The notes: generated by a model from the sequence alone, not told the origin. Counted from the stretch's first letter, positions 49,906 to 58,765 are shown. The stretch: DNA of 64,000 nt from Halichoerus grypus (GCF_964656455.1 NC_135720.1:107272696-107336695); one strand, 5' to 3'. Numbers and translations are program-made.

Positions 49906-50195
49906 CGCTCATCTTCCTCTGCTCCTCGCCTCCCTCCCTCCCTCCTTCCCTCTTCCCTCTCTTTTTCCCCTCGTGCATTGCCCCCCCTCCCCATGCTCAG
50001 TCCCATAAAGATACACTAGAAACAGGAGAAGCCATCCTGGCTAGGGACGATTTACAGTCTGGGTGTGGGAATGAGCCCAGAGAGAGGAGGCCGAGAGCAG
50101 CATGGCCCAACGTCAAGGAGAGGCAGCCATGCCCAGTCCTGAAGGGGTTCAGGACGGGTTCAGAGGGGCCGCTGTGGGCTGGAGTAGCTGCAGAA
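49906..50195. other. Non-coding stretch, nothing recognised
   Basis: CTCCCTCCCTCCCTCCTTCC pyrimidine run at 49,930-49,970, then unique DNA. Confidence 0.35.
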
Positions 50196-50355
50196 GGCTC
50201 TGCTATAACACAAACAGATGGCAAAGGATTTTTCTCCCCTAGAAGTCTGCACATTATCACTCTGCTCCGCTGTAGAACCGTAATAAGATCCGGCCGTTAC
50301 TCCTTCCTGCTTTCTCAGCTGCACCCAAACCAATAATGATCACGAGAAGGACGCC
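50195..50355. promoter_or_regulatory. Candidate CNE
   Basis: GCTATAACACAAACAGATGGC (CAGATGG E-box), GCACATTATCACTCTGC, CGTAATAAGATCCGGCCG and AACCAATAATGATCACGAG with CCAATGATAACC. Site-dense and repeat-free, directly before a MIR. Confidence 0.42.
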
Positions 50356-50359
50356 AATG

Positions 50360-50570
50360 ATAACCACAGCGTTCCTGTGCATTTGTGTAGCGCTTTAGTT
50401 GCAAAGAGCTTTCACAGCCCTGTTCTTGTCAAATCCTCAAAACCACCCTTTAAAGGTGGGCAGGGCCGATGGGGGGGAGACCCAGAGAGGTTAAACAACT
50501 TGTCCAAAGTCACACAGGTAACCAATGACAGAGCTGGGATTGGAGCCCAGGGCAGCCCGGCTCTAACATC
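50360..50570 (-). mobile_element. MIR SINE, antisense
   Basis: TGTGTAGCGCTTTAGTTGCAAAGAGCTTTCAC, CCCAGAGAGGTTAAACAACTTGTCC, AAAGTCACACAGGTAACC and GAGCTGGGATTGGAGCCC. Confidence 0.85.
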
Positions 50571-51420
50571 CATGGTCACACACGTGTGATGTCTGGCAGG
50601 GGCGGGGGGGGTGGGGGTCCAGATGCACACACACTGTGGCCCAGCAAGCTGCTCCCAGCCCCCCGCTTGTGGCCGCTGCCTTCTTGCTGGAAGCCCTGAG
50701 GAAAAGAACAGCAGCCTAGCCAGACAGATCAGCTGTATCAACCCTGGCGGTGGGAGGGTGACAGATGTCGTGCAGGATCACCCTCACGCGCAACACATGC
50801 TCACACCGGCCCAGAGAGAATCATACAGGATGGGTGGCAATTCAGTGCTAAACTGTGTGGTCCTGAGCTGGGACGAGGCTGAGGTGGGCCTTGAGACTGC
50901 GGGATCTGCAGGAAGAGTGCTGGCCTAAGTGGGCCCTGGACACGAGGGAGAGGCCTGGGAGGGGGTGGCCCGCAGGGGCCTGGGGTGTGAAGAGGAATGG
51001 GCTCAGTGGCGTGACTAGGGTGGAAGGTTGGGTCCGAGCTTCTCCAGCCTTTGGCTTCCTGTCCCACTCCTCCGACCCTGCCCCTTCTCCCCTCTGGGAC
51101 AGCCTAGGGCTTCATACCTGGAGCTTCCAGAGAGTGCAGTCTGGCACCCTGGGGAGCAGGATCAAGTGGCATTACTAACACTTGGATCTGCCCTGGGCCA
51201 TTTTGGTGCACCTGAAGCTTGGGCCTCACCGGGGCAGGGGGGTCACGTGAGGGGTTGGCCGAGGAGGGGAGATGAGCCCTTCTGGTACCCAGCAGCACCA
51301 TTCCAAAGCCTCCTTCTCCTCCTTCCCTTTCCATCTTGGTGTAGCTTCCCCCATCGGCAGCCCCCTCCCATTAGGACTCCCCAGAGTCTGCTTCTTCTGT
51401 CACCCACTCTTCCAACACCC
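50571..51420. other. Non-coding stretch, nothing recognised
   Basis: GC-rich unique DNA. A 152-codon plus frame (51,028-51,486) is serine/proline/leucine-rich and domainless. Confidence 0.4.
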
Positions 51421-51424
51421 TTGC

Positions 51425-51588
51425 ATCCTTCTGCTCAACAGACACCTAGCAAGCATGTGCTGGGGGTGGAAAGGTGCTGTCCATAGCATCCTCGTGCTCA
51501 AGGAGCCCCCGTCTCTTGGAGAAATGGGCATGCACACAGCAAAGAATCATGACCCGAGGGCTGAGGGGCGGATTCCAGTTGGGCACAA
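51425..51588 (-). mobile_element. L2 LINE, antisense fragment
   Basis: TCTGCTCAACAGACACCTAGCAAGCATGTGC, then GTGCTCAAGGAGCCCCCGTC, resembles the antisense L2 tail. Confidence 0.55.
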
Positions 51589-51690
51589 CCACCCTCTAAG
51601 GTAGGCAGGGCAGATATTGTCCCCGCTCGAGAGATGAGCAAACTGAGGCTCAGAGAGCTCAACTGAATGGCCCCAGAACCAAAACCCTGC
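51589..51690 (-). mobile_element. MIR SINE, antisense fragment
   Basis: GGCAGATATTGTCCCCGCTCGAGAGATGAGCAAACTGAGGCTCAGAGAGCTC. Confidence 0.75.
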
Positions 51691-52075
51691 CACCGGCCAG
51701 GCTACCTGGCATTTCTGTCCCTCCCTGCTCCCTAAAATCGTCTAATCTCAATATTCGGTCTTGACCTCTATTCTTCTACCCACTCAAGGGTGTTGCTTAA
51801 AATAATGAGCCCATATATTAACCAACGAGAATGGACGCACTGGTCAAAGAAATGGAGCAGGGTCCTGAGGCCCCCTGCTGGGCTGGGTGCTAACATTTAG
51901 TTGCTGAATCTTGGGGAGGTCCAGCAAATCCCAGGACAGTGTCTGGGATGGTGGGGAATAGAGCATTCCATGGGCTAGGGACAAAGACTATTAACTAACC
52001 AGTACAGAAATTTTAACAACCAGTACAGGCACACTGATATTCATAGCACCTAACTATCAGCACGACATCCATTCG
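51691..52075. other. Mixed non-coding stretch
   Basis: 51,725-51,840 is AT-richer (AATCGTCTAATCTCAATATTCG, TGCTTAAAATAATGAGCCCATATATTAACC), possibly a small CNE. A near-duplicate pair AACCAGTACAGAAATTTTAAC/AACCAGTACAGGCAC lies at 51,998-52,033. Confidence 0.4.
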
Positions 52076-52077
52076 TC

Positions 52078-52103
52078 TGTCCATCCATCCATCCATCCAT
52101 CCG
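52078..52103 (+). repeat. (CATC)n microsatellite
   Basis: TGTCCATCCATCCATCCATCCATCCG, six units. Confidence 0.9.
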
Positions 52104-52149
52104 TGAACCCCATCCATCCCTAAACCCATTCCACCCCGGCCCTACCTAC

Positions 52150-52335
52150 TGGTACGCTCTGAGCACCGTGGGGCAGCATCTGTGAAGTAGAAGACAAGCT
52201 TCCTCCTCTCTAGGAGCTTACACCTGAGCTGGGGAGCCAGGATAGACCCATTGGAATGTTCAACAGCCCAAGAGGTGCCTCAGGGCCTCGAGGGATGGGT
52301 TGCTGGGGGCGGTGCTACGTGCCTAAAGGGTCCAG
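52150..52335 (-). mobile_element. L2 LINE, antisense fragment
   Basis: GAAGTAGAAGACAAGCTTCCTCCTCTCTAGGAGCTTACACC matches the antisense L2 region. The remainder is weak. Confidence 0.6.
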
Positions 52336-52655
52336 AGCAGACAAAGATCATGTGGTAGGGAAGGCCAGGGAGGCTGCTGGAGCACACACAACAAGTCTTT
52401 GAGCAAATGAGGATAAATCTCCCAGCTTCTCCTTAGCCCAGCCCCCTGGGGGCATCACATGCTCCTTCTCCATCTCTGATGTCCAAGTCTGAATTTTGGT
52501 TTGTTGTCGGCCTAACTCTGTCTCAGAAACTAGAGTGCAGGGGCTCAGATGCTGCCTGTTCCCACCCTGACCTCTCCAGAGGGCCCGTTGCCTCCTGCAG
52601 GGAAGGAGCCAGCCTGCAGTTGGGTTCCCAGTTCCCCCCTTCCCCCTTTCCTCCC
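52336..52655. other. Non-coding stretch, nothing recognised
   Basis: Unique-looking DNA. A pyrimidine-rich run (CCCCCTTCCCCCTTTCCTCC) at 52,637-52,670 precedes the next block. Confidence 0.35.
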
Positions 52656-52669
52656 CCTCTCTTTCCTTC

Positions 52670-52795
52670 CTGGGGCTGTCAGTTTAATGGACAGGTGTTT
52701 AATTCCAGCCTGTCAGGCGCTGGAAATGCCAGCATCACTGCACATCAGTTTGCGGAGTTTGCTCTTAAAAGAACAGCGAGAAGCTGAACTCTGCT
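52670..52795. promoter_or_regulatory. Candidate CNE
   Basis: GCTGTCAGTTTAATGGACAGGTGTTTAATTCC: TGTCAG (MEIS/TGIF-like), two TTTAAT homeobox words and an ACAGGTG E-box within 30 bp, repeated in part as GCCTGTCAGGCGCTGG (an inverted CCTG/CAGG pair). Then GTTTGCTCTTAAAAGAACAGCG. Confidence 0.45.
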
Positions 52796-52954
52796 ATCAG
52801 CCGCTCGGCCCTCTCTCTCTTTGTCTCCATTTCATCGGGCAAATGTGCCTGCACCCTTCTTACTGATGTTTTCCACCAGGGCAGCTGAGCTCAGGGAGCC
52901 TGGCAGAGGATGCAAAGAGCTTCTCTGAGTGCCTCCAATGGAGAGCGGGTTCCC

Positions 52955-53055
52955 AAGTGCTAGGCGTCATCAATTATGTCCCTGGCACGTGCTGGGCCTG
53001 CTTTTTAACTATTAAAATCATGTAATAGCTAAAGCACCCTGCTCCTGCAGCCCCG
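52955..53055. promoter_or_regulatory. Candidate CNE (short)
   Basis: CCAAGTGCTAGGCGTCATCAATTATGTCCC, GCACGTGCTGGGCC and TTTTTAACTATTAAAATCATGTAATAGC. AT-rich homeobox-like block with a CACGTG E-box. Confidence 0.4.
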
Positions 53056-53059
53056 GAGC

Positions 53060-53595
53060 GGAGAGGTAGCTGCTTCTCTCCTCTGTACCAGCCTGGCTCA
53101 CGCTCGAGCAGGAACTCTATGCTCATCTCTGGCCTGGAAAACACATGGAAGCATCCCCAGGCATCTGTCCAGAGAGCTCCGGAGCCTTGGACACAGGGGG
53201 TCACAGCAGGGTCCAGGGTTCACTGTGTAATGTGACCCCCAGCAGCACTTGCCACACAGCTCCTCCCTCAGCCTTTGGGAAGGTGTCAGGGCTGGGGGAG
53301 GGACAAGCCGCAGGTCGGGAAAGGAGGACTTATCTTTCGGCGGGTAGGGATGAAGCCTGAGGCACTGGGTCAGAAGCAGGGGCCTCTGGGACCTAACACC
53401 TGCCCAGCGGATGGCAGCAAAGGCACTGAGTGGCATCTCGGAGGGCCGTCAAGCTCACGCGGGCACGGAGCTTCCCCTCTAGTTCTCCTGCTCCCCATGC
53501 CCACTTCCCTCCTTGCTTATCTATCTCTTTTTGCTTTGACACCTCCTACCTGTCCCCCCACCGGACCTCCACCCACCCACATACCCCAACGAGGC
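53060..53595. other. Non-coding stretch, nothing recognised
   Basis: GC-rich unique DNA between two candidate CNEs. Confidence 0.35.
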
Positions 53596-53599
53596 ATCA

Positions 53600-53865
53600 C
53601 GGTTCCTAACGAAACGGAACCACTGCCAGATGAAATATATTACTATTAAATACTTAATTCTTCTAGTGAGCAGAGAGCAGGCAGTATGAATACGATTATT
53701 AAAGAAAATTACTTTGGCTGATCAGATATTTCTGCATACTAATTTCTGACCCCACTTCCCTCACTCCCGCTTCTCGTCCCTCAGAGACCAGGACAGATAA
53801 AATTCCATCACAAATAGCTGATTACCGAGGCTTGCATTAAAAATCACATTTCCCCTGCCTCTCTC
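53600..53865. promoter_or_regulatory. Candidate CNE / enhancer core
   Basis: Two AT-rich blocks: GATGAAATATATTACTATTAAATACTTAATTC with ATGAATACGATTATTAAAGAAAATTACTTTGGCTGATCAGATATTTCTGCATACTAATTTCTG, and GACAGATAAAATTCCATCACAAATAGCTGATTACCG with GCATTAAAAATCACATTTCCC. A GC-rich spacer lies between them. Repeat-free and site-dense. Confidence 0.5.
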
Positions 53866-54384
53866 TCGCGCCTTCTCTATACTGATGTCCTTGCTGGAGA
53901 AGGGGTGTCCCTAGACAGCAGCAACCACTGGACAACATCCAGAGAGACCCTATTCTCTCCCTCTCCTCCCTTCTCTCCAAGACAGCACAACCACTGTTCT
54001 AACCAGTTCCCTACACAGGCAGAAGATCCTGCAAGCGCCAAGGACCCTGCTCTCAGCCTCTCAAACATTGCGCTCCAGCCTCTTGCTCCAGCGTTCTGTG
54101 CTTGAGAACACCGTGGAAATGCCCATCAACCAAGATGGCTGACTTTGCACTTGGTGGGGATGTCCCGCTCTTGGAGAACAGGAAGTGTGTCAGAGGCCCT
54201 GCTCACAGGGTAGGGACTTCCTAACTTCAGAGCTTCCTGATTGGTTGAGCTTTAGGCCTCTTTGTAAAATTCTGGGGGATACAGAAGGAGGGAATTCATT
54301 CGTTCACTTGTCAAAGCCCGCAAAACTTTATGTGTGTATAGATGTATATGTGTACTTCCAATGTCTAAGTCAAAATTACACTTG
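53866..54384. other. Non-coding stretch, nothing recognised
   Basis: Mixed unique DNA. CTGATTGGTTGAG at 54,236 contains an inverted CCAAT-like word. Confidence 0.35.
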
Positions 54385-54387
54385 AAC

Positions 54388-54550
54388 ATTCTATGCCTTG
54401 ATTTTCTCACCTGTAAAATGGGAATAATAGCAGTACTGACTTCATATGATTGTTGTGAGGATTAACAAATTAATATACAAAAAGCACTTAGAACACTGGC
54501 ACTTAATAAGTACCATATAAGGGTTAGCTTTCATTGCTATTATTGTTATA
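54388..54550 (+). mobile_element. MIR SINE, 3' two thirds
   Basis: TTGATTTTCTCACCTGTAAAATGGGAATAATAGCAGTACTGAC, GATTGTTGTGAGGATTAAC, AAAGCACTTAGAACACTGGCACTTAATAAGTACC. The tRNA-related part is missing. Confidence 0.9.
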
Positions 54551-54744
54551 GATACCGTACATAATTTTAAAAATGTATTCCCCACCTGCCCATGAATGAT
54601 TCCTCCCCATAATTCCCCCATCAAAAGGAATTTCTCCAGGCTTCTTTCCTAGATTCTCACTTGGCTTCCTTCGGCTCTCAGTGCCTCCCAGATCCCCTTC
54701 ACAATGACCCCTCCATCCCACTCGGAGCCTCCCAGCCTCAGTTC

Positions 54745-54930
54745 AGGCCGCTGGCACCAGAGCAATTACCAGCATTCTGGCAATCCGGGGAAGTGCGGGT
54801 AATGTGCTAAAAATACACCCATTCCCCACAATCCTATAAGCCTTCAATTTACCTGCTTTTATAAAAAGATGCTTCCTTAGGTGTCACCAGTAGAAGGTAT
54901 AATTACAGCCTGGGAATGTTAATTCTCTTG
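54745..54930. promoter_or_regulatory. Candidate CNE
   Basis: CAGAGCAATTACCAGCATTC, GTGCTAAAAATACACCC (near-MEF2), CCTTCAATTTACCTGCTTTTATAAAAAGATGC, GGTATAATTACAGCCTGGG and GTTAATTCTC. AT-rich, repeat-free, between GC-rich flanks. Confidence 0.45.
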
Positions 54931-55420
54931 TTCCTGATATGCGGATCACTGCTCTGCGGGGCTCCTGTCCTCCTCAGAGCCTTGGGAGGGGAGATGGGCA
55001 GGCAACGGGGAGGAAGTCAGGGGGCGGGAGGCAAGCAATGCTGCCCTGGAGACCTGCAGGGACTCGCCCTCAAACCAGAACATGCTGGCTGGACCAGTGT
55101 GTGTGTTTTGGGAAGGGTGCCCTCTCATACCTGGCTCCTCTCAGGAACCCCTTGGGGACCTGGGGCTGGAGGGGGTAGACACACAGGACAGAAGTCTTGT
55201 GGGGAAGTGAGAACCCTGAGTTCCTGTGGCCTGCCTGTCTCCTTGCTCCCACCCTGTCCCCCTTCAGTCTCTTCTCCACACAGCAGCAGAGGAATCCTCA
55301 GACAACCTGAGATAGAGTTCCTTACCTCACTCACATCATCACAGGGGCCTCAGGCTCTACCCATCCCCCTTCCCTGTTGTATTTCCCTCTTCAGCCCTCA
55401 GCAGCTCCTCCCACTGTGTA
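54931..55420. other. Non-coding stretch, nothing recognised
   Basis: GC-rich unique DNA. A 176-codon plus frame starting at 54,916 has a hydrophobic beginning but no domain and no supporting splice or promoter context. Confidence 0.35.
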
Positions 55421-55424
55421 TGTT

Positions 55425-55565
55425 TTACTTCTTCCTTTTGTTTTAGTGTATATCCCTCTTTAAGAGATAAACTCCACCAGGACAAGGATCTTCTGTCTGT
55501 TCTGTGCCCAGGGCTCAGAACAGTGCCAGGCACATAGTAGGTGCTCACTAAAAGTTTGTGCATGA
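55425..55565 (+). mobile_element. L2 LINE 3' terminus
   Basis: AACTCCACCAGGACAAGGATC, then GTGCCAGGCACATAGTAGGTGCTCACTAAAAG: a clear L2 end. Confidence 0.85.
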
Positions 55566-55569
55566 ATGT

Positions 55570-56090
55570 GACTTTTCAGGAAGGATTTCCAAGCAGAAGG
55601 AAGAGCAAGTGCAGAGCACAGAGGCCCAGGAGGGCCCCACACATTTGGGAAACGTGGGTGGTTCTATATACTTGGTGCACGGGGTGCTCATGGAAAAGAG
55701 GAAGAGGAAGGGGCACCTGGGTGGCTCAGTCAGTTAAGCAGCTGCCTTCAGCTCAAGTCATGATCCCACGTCCTGGGATCAAGTCCTGCATTGGGCTCCC
55801 TGCTCAGTGGGGAGTCTGCTTCTCCTTCTTCCTCAACCACTCCCCTTGTTCTCTCTCTCTCAAATAAATAAATTAAATCTTAAAGAAGAAGAAAGGAAAA
55901 AAGAAGAGAAGAGAGCAAGGCCAGCATGGCATCTTTCTATGGAGAGGGCGAATAGGAGAGCTGCCATGATTAGATTTGTGTTTCTGGAAGATCCTGGGGG
56001 CTGGGGAGTAGATTAGGGCTAACCAGGCCTGGAGACAGGAAGACCAGGAAGGAGGCTGCAGGAGGGAGGGCTTGAGGTCCTGGACCAAAG
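55570..56090 (-). mobile_element. L2 LINE, antisense, split by a Can-SINE
   Basis: Left part TTCAGGAAGGATTTCCAAGC, AGGAAGAGCAAGTGCAGAGCACAGAGGCCC; right part AGAGGGCGAATAGGAGAGCTGCC, GCATCTTTCTATGGAGAGGG. Weaker than other L2 copies. The SINE at 55,710 lies between. Confidence 0.5.
55710..55895 (+). mobile_element. Can-SINE
   Basis: GGGGCACCTGGGTGGCTCAGTCAGTTAAGC head, tail CAAATAAATAAATTAAATC then AAAGAAGAAGAAAGG. Approximate target duplication AAAGAGGAAGAGGAAG / AAAAAAGAAGAGAAG. First Can-SINE after a gap of about 14.5 kb. Confidence 0.95.
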
Positions 56091-56365
56091 CAGGGGTGGT
56101 GTGCATGCAGGTAAGTTTTGAAGGGAGGCATAGGGGTCTGGAGTGGTAAGCAAGGTGGGGCAGGCCTCCTCCCCCTTCTCCGAACAGGTCTTCCTGCTCC
56201 TCAACCCCAGCCAGGCTGTCCCCAGCTCCATCCCTGTCAGTCACAGCTCAACCCAATCCCTGCCTCTGGCTCCAATTCCTCTGTATCACACTGATGTCCG
56301 TTGAATGACTGGTGTCCCCCATTGGCCATTGTCGTCACTGCCTGTCCCCAGTGACATGGAAACAT
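56091..56365. other. Non-coding stretch, nothing recognised
   Basis: Unique-looking DNA before a SINE-interrupted L2 tail. Confidence 0.35.
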
Positions 56366-56645
56366 TTCATCAGGGCTTTTTTTGTGAGCTTCCTTCCTTT
56401 CTTCCTTTCTTTCTTTCTTCTTTCTTTTTAAAAGATTTTATTTATTTATTTGAGAGAGAGAGCACAAGCAGGGGGCGGGGCAGAGGGGGAGGGAGAAGCA
56501 GACTCCCTGCTGAGGACCCCTGGATCATGACTCGAGCCAAAGGCAGATGCTTAACTGACTGAGCCACCCTGGGGCCCCTCTTGTGAGCTTCTTGAGGGTA
56601 GGGATTGCGGCATTTCTCCAATGTGACAGGATTGCACGGTGCTTC
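56366..56645 (+). mobile_element. L2 LINE tail split by a Can-SINE
   Basis: TTTGTGAGCTTCCTT before the SINE and CTTGTGAGCTTCTTGAGGGTAGGGATTG after it belong to the L2 terminal region. Confidence 0.6.
56398..56579 (-). mobile_element. Can-SINE, antisense
   Basis: A (TTTC)n tail derivative, then AAAAGATTTTATTTATTTATTT, GAGAGAGAGAGCACAAGCAGGG, ending GAGCCACCCTGGGGCCCC. A stretch of the body is missing after GACTCCCTGCTGAG. Target duplication TTGTGAGCTTC at 56,379-56,390 and 56,581-56,591. Confidence 0.95.
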
Positions 56646-56656
56646 AGAGCCTGGGA

Positions 56657-56859
56657 CTTTTTTTTTTTTTTTTAAGATTTTATTTATTCATTTGACACAC
56701 AGAGATACAGAGAGAGAGAGAGAGCATGAGCAGGGGGAGAGGGAGAAGCAGGCTCCCCGCTGAGCCAGGAGCCCGATGTGGGGCTCGATCCCAGGACACT
56801 GGGATCATGACCTGAGCTGAAGGCAGACGCTTAACCATCTGAGCCACCCAGGCGCCCGC
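56657..56859 (-). mobile_element. Can-SINE inserted in the tail of an older SINE
   Basis: T17 run, AAGATTTTATTTATTCATTTG, GACACACAGAGATACAGAGA, ending GAGCCACCCAGGCGCCCG. It lies immediately before an older short SINE, and the duplication flanks the pair rather than this copy alone. Confidence 0.95.
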
Positions 56860-56860
56860 C

Positions 56861-56960
56861 CCCCTTTTTAAGTAAGCTCTATGTCCAACATGGGGCTTGT
56901 ACTTACCACCCTGAGATCAAGAGTCCCATGCTCTACCAACTGAGCCAGCCAAGCACCCCT
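56861..56960 (-). mobile_element. Short tRNA-part Can-SINE, antisense, old
   Basis: CCCCTTTTTAAGTAAGCTCTATG, CCAACATGGGGCTTGTACTT, CACCCTGAGATCAAGAGTCCCATGCTCTACC. Its target duplication AGAGCCTGGGRCTTTT is at 56,646-56,661 and 56,961-56,977, enclosing the younger SINE as well. Confidence 0.9.
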
Positions 56961-56961
56961 A

Positions 56962-57130
56962 GAGCCTGGGGCTTTTGCCTCCAGATGTCTTGGGTTTAAA
57001 TCCTGAATCTCCCACTAACTGACTTTAGGTAAGTTACTTCCCCATCTGTAAAATGGGAAAAAAAAAATCACCTCGCAGGATTGTTCTGGGGATTAACTGA
57101 GATTAACAAAATGGAAGGGGATTTTCTCAG
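56962..57130 (+). mobile_element. MIR SINE
   Basis: TTGCCTCCAGATGTCTTGGGTTTAAATCCTG, GACTTTAGGTAAGTTACTTCCCCATCTGTAAAATGGG and GGATTGTTCTGGGGATTAAC. Confidence 0.88.
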
Positions 57131-57179
57131 TTCCCACAGTGCCCTGTTTTCCTATAAATATTTAGCCGATTGCATCAGG

Positions 57180-57300
57180 ATGCTGACTCTCTGTTGGGCT
57201 GTAGGCACCTTGAGGGCAGGAGGCAGCCTAGCCCAGCACAATCCCTTGACATAATCACAGGGGTTAAATAAACATGTGCTGAATGCTATATAATTAAACA
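57180..57300 (+). mobile_element. L2 LINE 3' terminus
   Basis: GTAGGCACCTTGAGGGCAGGAGG, then GGGGTTAAATAAACATGTGCTGAATGC. Confidence 0.65.
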
Positions 57301-57710
57301 CTTAACACATTGAATTCAACCGAAACTCAGATGCCAAAGAAGAGAGAGTCCTAATCAAGCCAAATTGACCATGGTTCTTCCCAGAAATTCTAGTGTCCTG
57401 TGGGAGCTCAGAGAGAGTGGACTTCTCTGGAAAATGGTAGGCTGAGTAACCTGGAAGAGGCAGGGTGGGTGGGCCCCTTCCATCACAGCCTTCCCTAGAA
57501 GGGAGGAGAGGAGGTCAGAGCCTCAGCTCAAGCCCAGCCTCGGGCAGGGTGGGTGCAGCCTGCAGGGTGACCTGACAGAATCCGGAGGGAGGTGGCTCCC
57601 TGGTCCCCATTCCCCCCCAATTCTGAATGGAGGATTCTGGGATCAGAGGCAGGGGTGAGGCTGGGCCTGCTGGGCCCTCTGGGGAGCTGGCAGGCCTGAG
57701 CCACTGCGGA
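57301..57710. other. Non-coding stretch, nothing recognised
   Basis: Unique-looking DNA, AT-rich at first (ATTAAACACTTAACACATTG), then GC-rich. Confidence 0.35.
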
Positions 57711-57714
57711 GCAC

Positions 57715-57885
57715 TAGTCCCAAGGCTATATATACACAGGACCGGAATGTTTATTTTTCCTTATTGACTTTCTCCAAATAAACCCCTGGCCAGCAGAAAG
57801 GGGCTCCCAGCAGCAGCTGTTTACCCAGTGTTTGTGATAAAGAGGCTTCTCCATAGCAACAGGTGGCAATGTGCAGCTCTCCGAG
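57715..57885. promoter_or_regulatory. Candidate CNE with RFX half-site and E-box
   Basis: GGCTATATATACACAGGACCGGAATG (an ETS/TEAD-like CCGGAATG), TTATTTTTCCTTATTGAC, CAGCAGCTGTTTACCC (CAGCTG E-box plus forkhead-like GTTTAC), GTTTGTGATAAAG (GATA-like), then CCATAGCAAC at 57,851-57,860, an RFX-type half-site, adjoining CAGGTGGCAATG (E-box, weakly CTCF-like). Tight packing of distinct sites in 150 bp with no repeat match. Confidence 0.5.
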
Positions 57886-58205
57886 AACACGGCAGGGCCT
57901 TGCAACAGGGCTGTGTTTACTCAGAGGGGAAGAAATAGAGGCAGAGGGAGAAAGGAAAGAAGGGAGGAAGGCAAAGAGGGAGGAGGAAGGACGAGAGGAA
58001 GGATGGGAGGAAGGAAGTCAGGCCAGGAGCCTGGGGGCTGGGAAGTGAACAGAAGGGGAGACCAGGAAGGAAGCCCCAGAGGGAGTCTGAGGGTTCTGTC
58101 CTCTGGGGCGCTCTGGCCGGGGAGCTTCTGGTGGGCCCCGAGGAGGGATGGGCCAGCAGGTGACGTGGAGCGGGGACTGTGGCCCTGCTGGGTGTGGGGT
58201 AGCTG
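57886..58205. other. Purine-rich stretch
   Basis: 57,935-58,020 has GAAAGGAAAGAAGGGAGGAAGG-type low-complexity purine DNA. The rest is GC-rich. Open frames here are repeat-driven. Confidence 0.45.
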
Positions 58206-58206
58206 T

Positions 58207-58266
58207 GAGCAGGAGCCCCTTGCGCAGGAGCCACGCGAGCAGGAGCCCCTTGAACAGGAGCCACAC
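58207..58266 (+). repeat. 30-bp tandem repeat, two copies
   Basis: The unit starting GAGCAGGAGCCCCTTG occurs at 58,207 and 58,237 with three differences. It is itself built of the word CAGGAGCC. Confidence 0.85.
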
Positions 58267-58302
58267 TAGTCAAAGTGTGAGTCCAAGTAATTGTGTAGTT
58301 CA

Positions 58303-58352
58303 GTCGCTGTGTGTGTGTATGTTTGTGTGTGTGTGTGTAGGCGCGCGCATCC
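58303..58352 (+). repeat. (GT)n-rich tract
   Basis: GTGTGTGTGTATGTTTGTGTGTGTGTGTGTAGGCGCGCGC. Confidence 0.85.
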
Positions 58353-58381
58353 TGTGTTCTTCGGCGCTGGGCAAGGAGGGT

Positions 58382-58765
58382 GCATTAATTGCCCAGGGCT
58401 GCCGTATTACCACAAACTTGGTGGCTTAGAACAACAGGAATTTATTCTCTTACGGTTCTGGAGACCAGCAAGTCTGAGATGAAGGTTGAGGCAAGCTTTG
58501 GTCCTTCTGGAGGGCTCAGAGGGATGCATCCCTCTCTCTGCTCCCATCATCCCATGGCGTTGTCCCCCATGTGTCTTTGTGCCTGTGGGTACATTTCCCT
58601 CTTATAAGGGCACCAGTCACCAGATTTAGGGCCCACCCTCATCCTAACCCAGCAGGACCTCGTCTTAATAACTGGACTATATCTGCAAAGTCCCTCTTTC
58701 CAAATAAGATCCTAGTCACAGGTACCAGGGGAGAGGACCCAAACCCGTCTTTTTAGGGAACACAA
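58382..58765 (-). mobile_element. MLT1/MST-type LTR (ERVL-MaLR), antisense
   Basis: CCCAGGGCTGCCGTATTACCAC, ACTTGGTGGCTTAGAACAACAGGAATTTATTCTCTTACGG, CTTATAAGGGCACCAGTCAC, TTTAGGGCCCACCCTCATCC, GACTATATCTGCAAAGTCCC are the reverse complement of the mammalian apparent LTR group. A solitary LTR with no internal viral sequence beside it. Confidence 0.88.
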
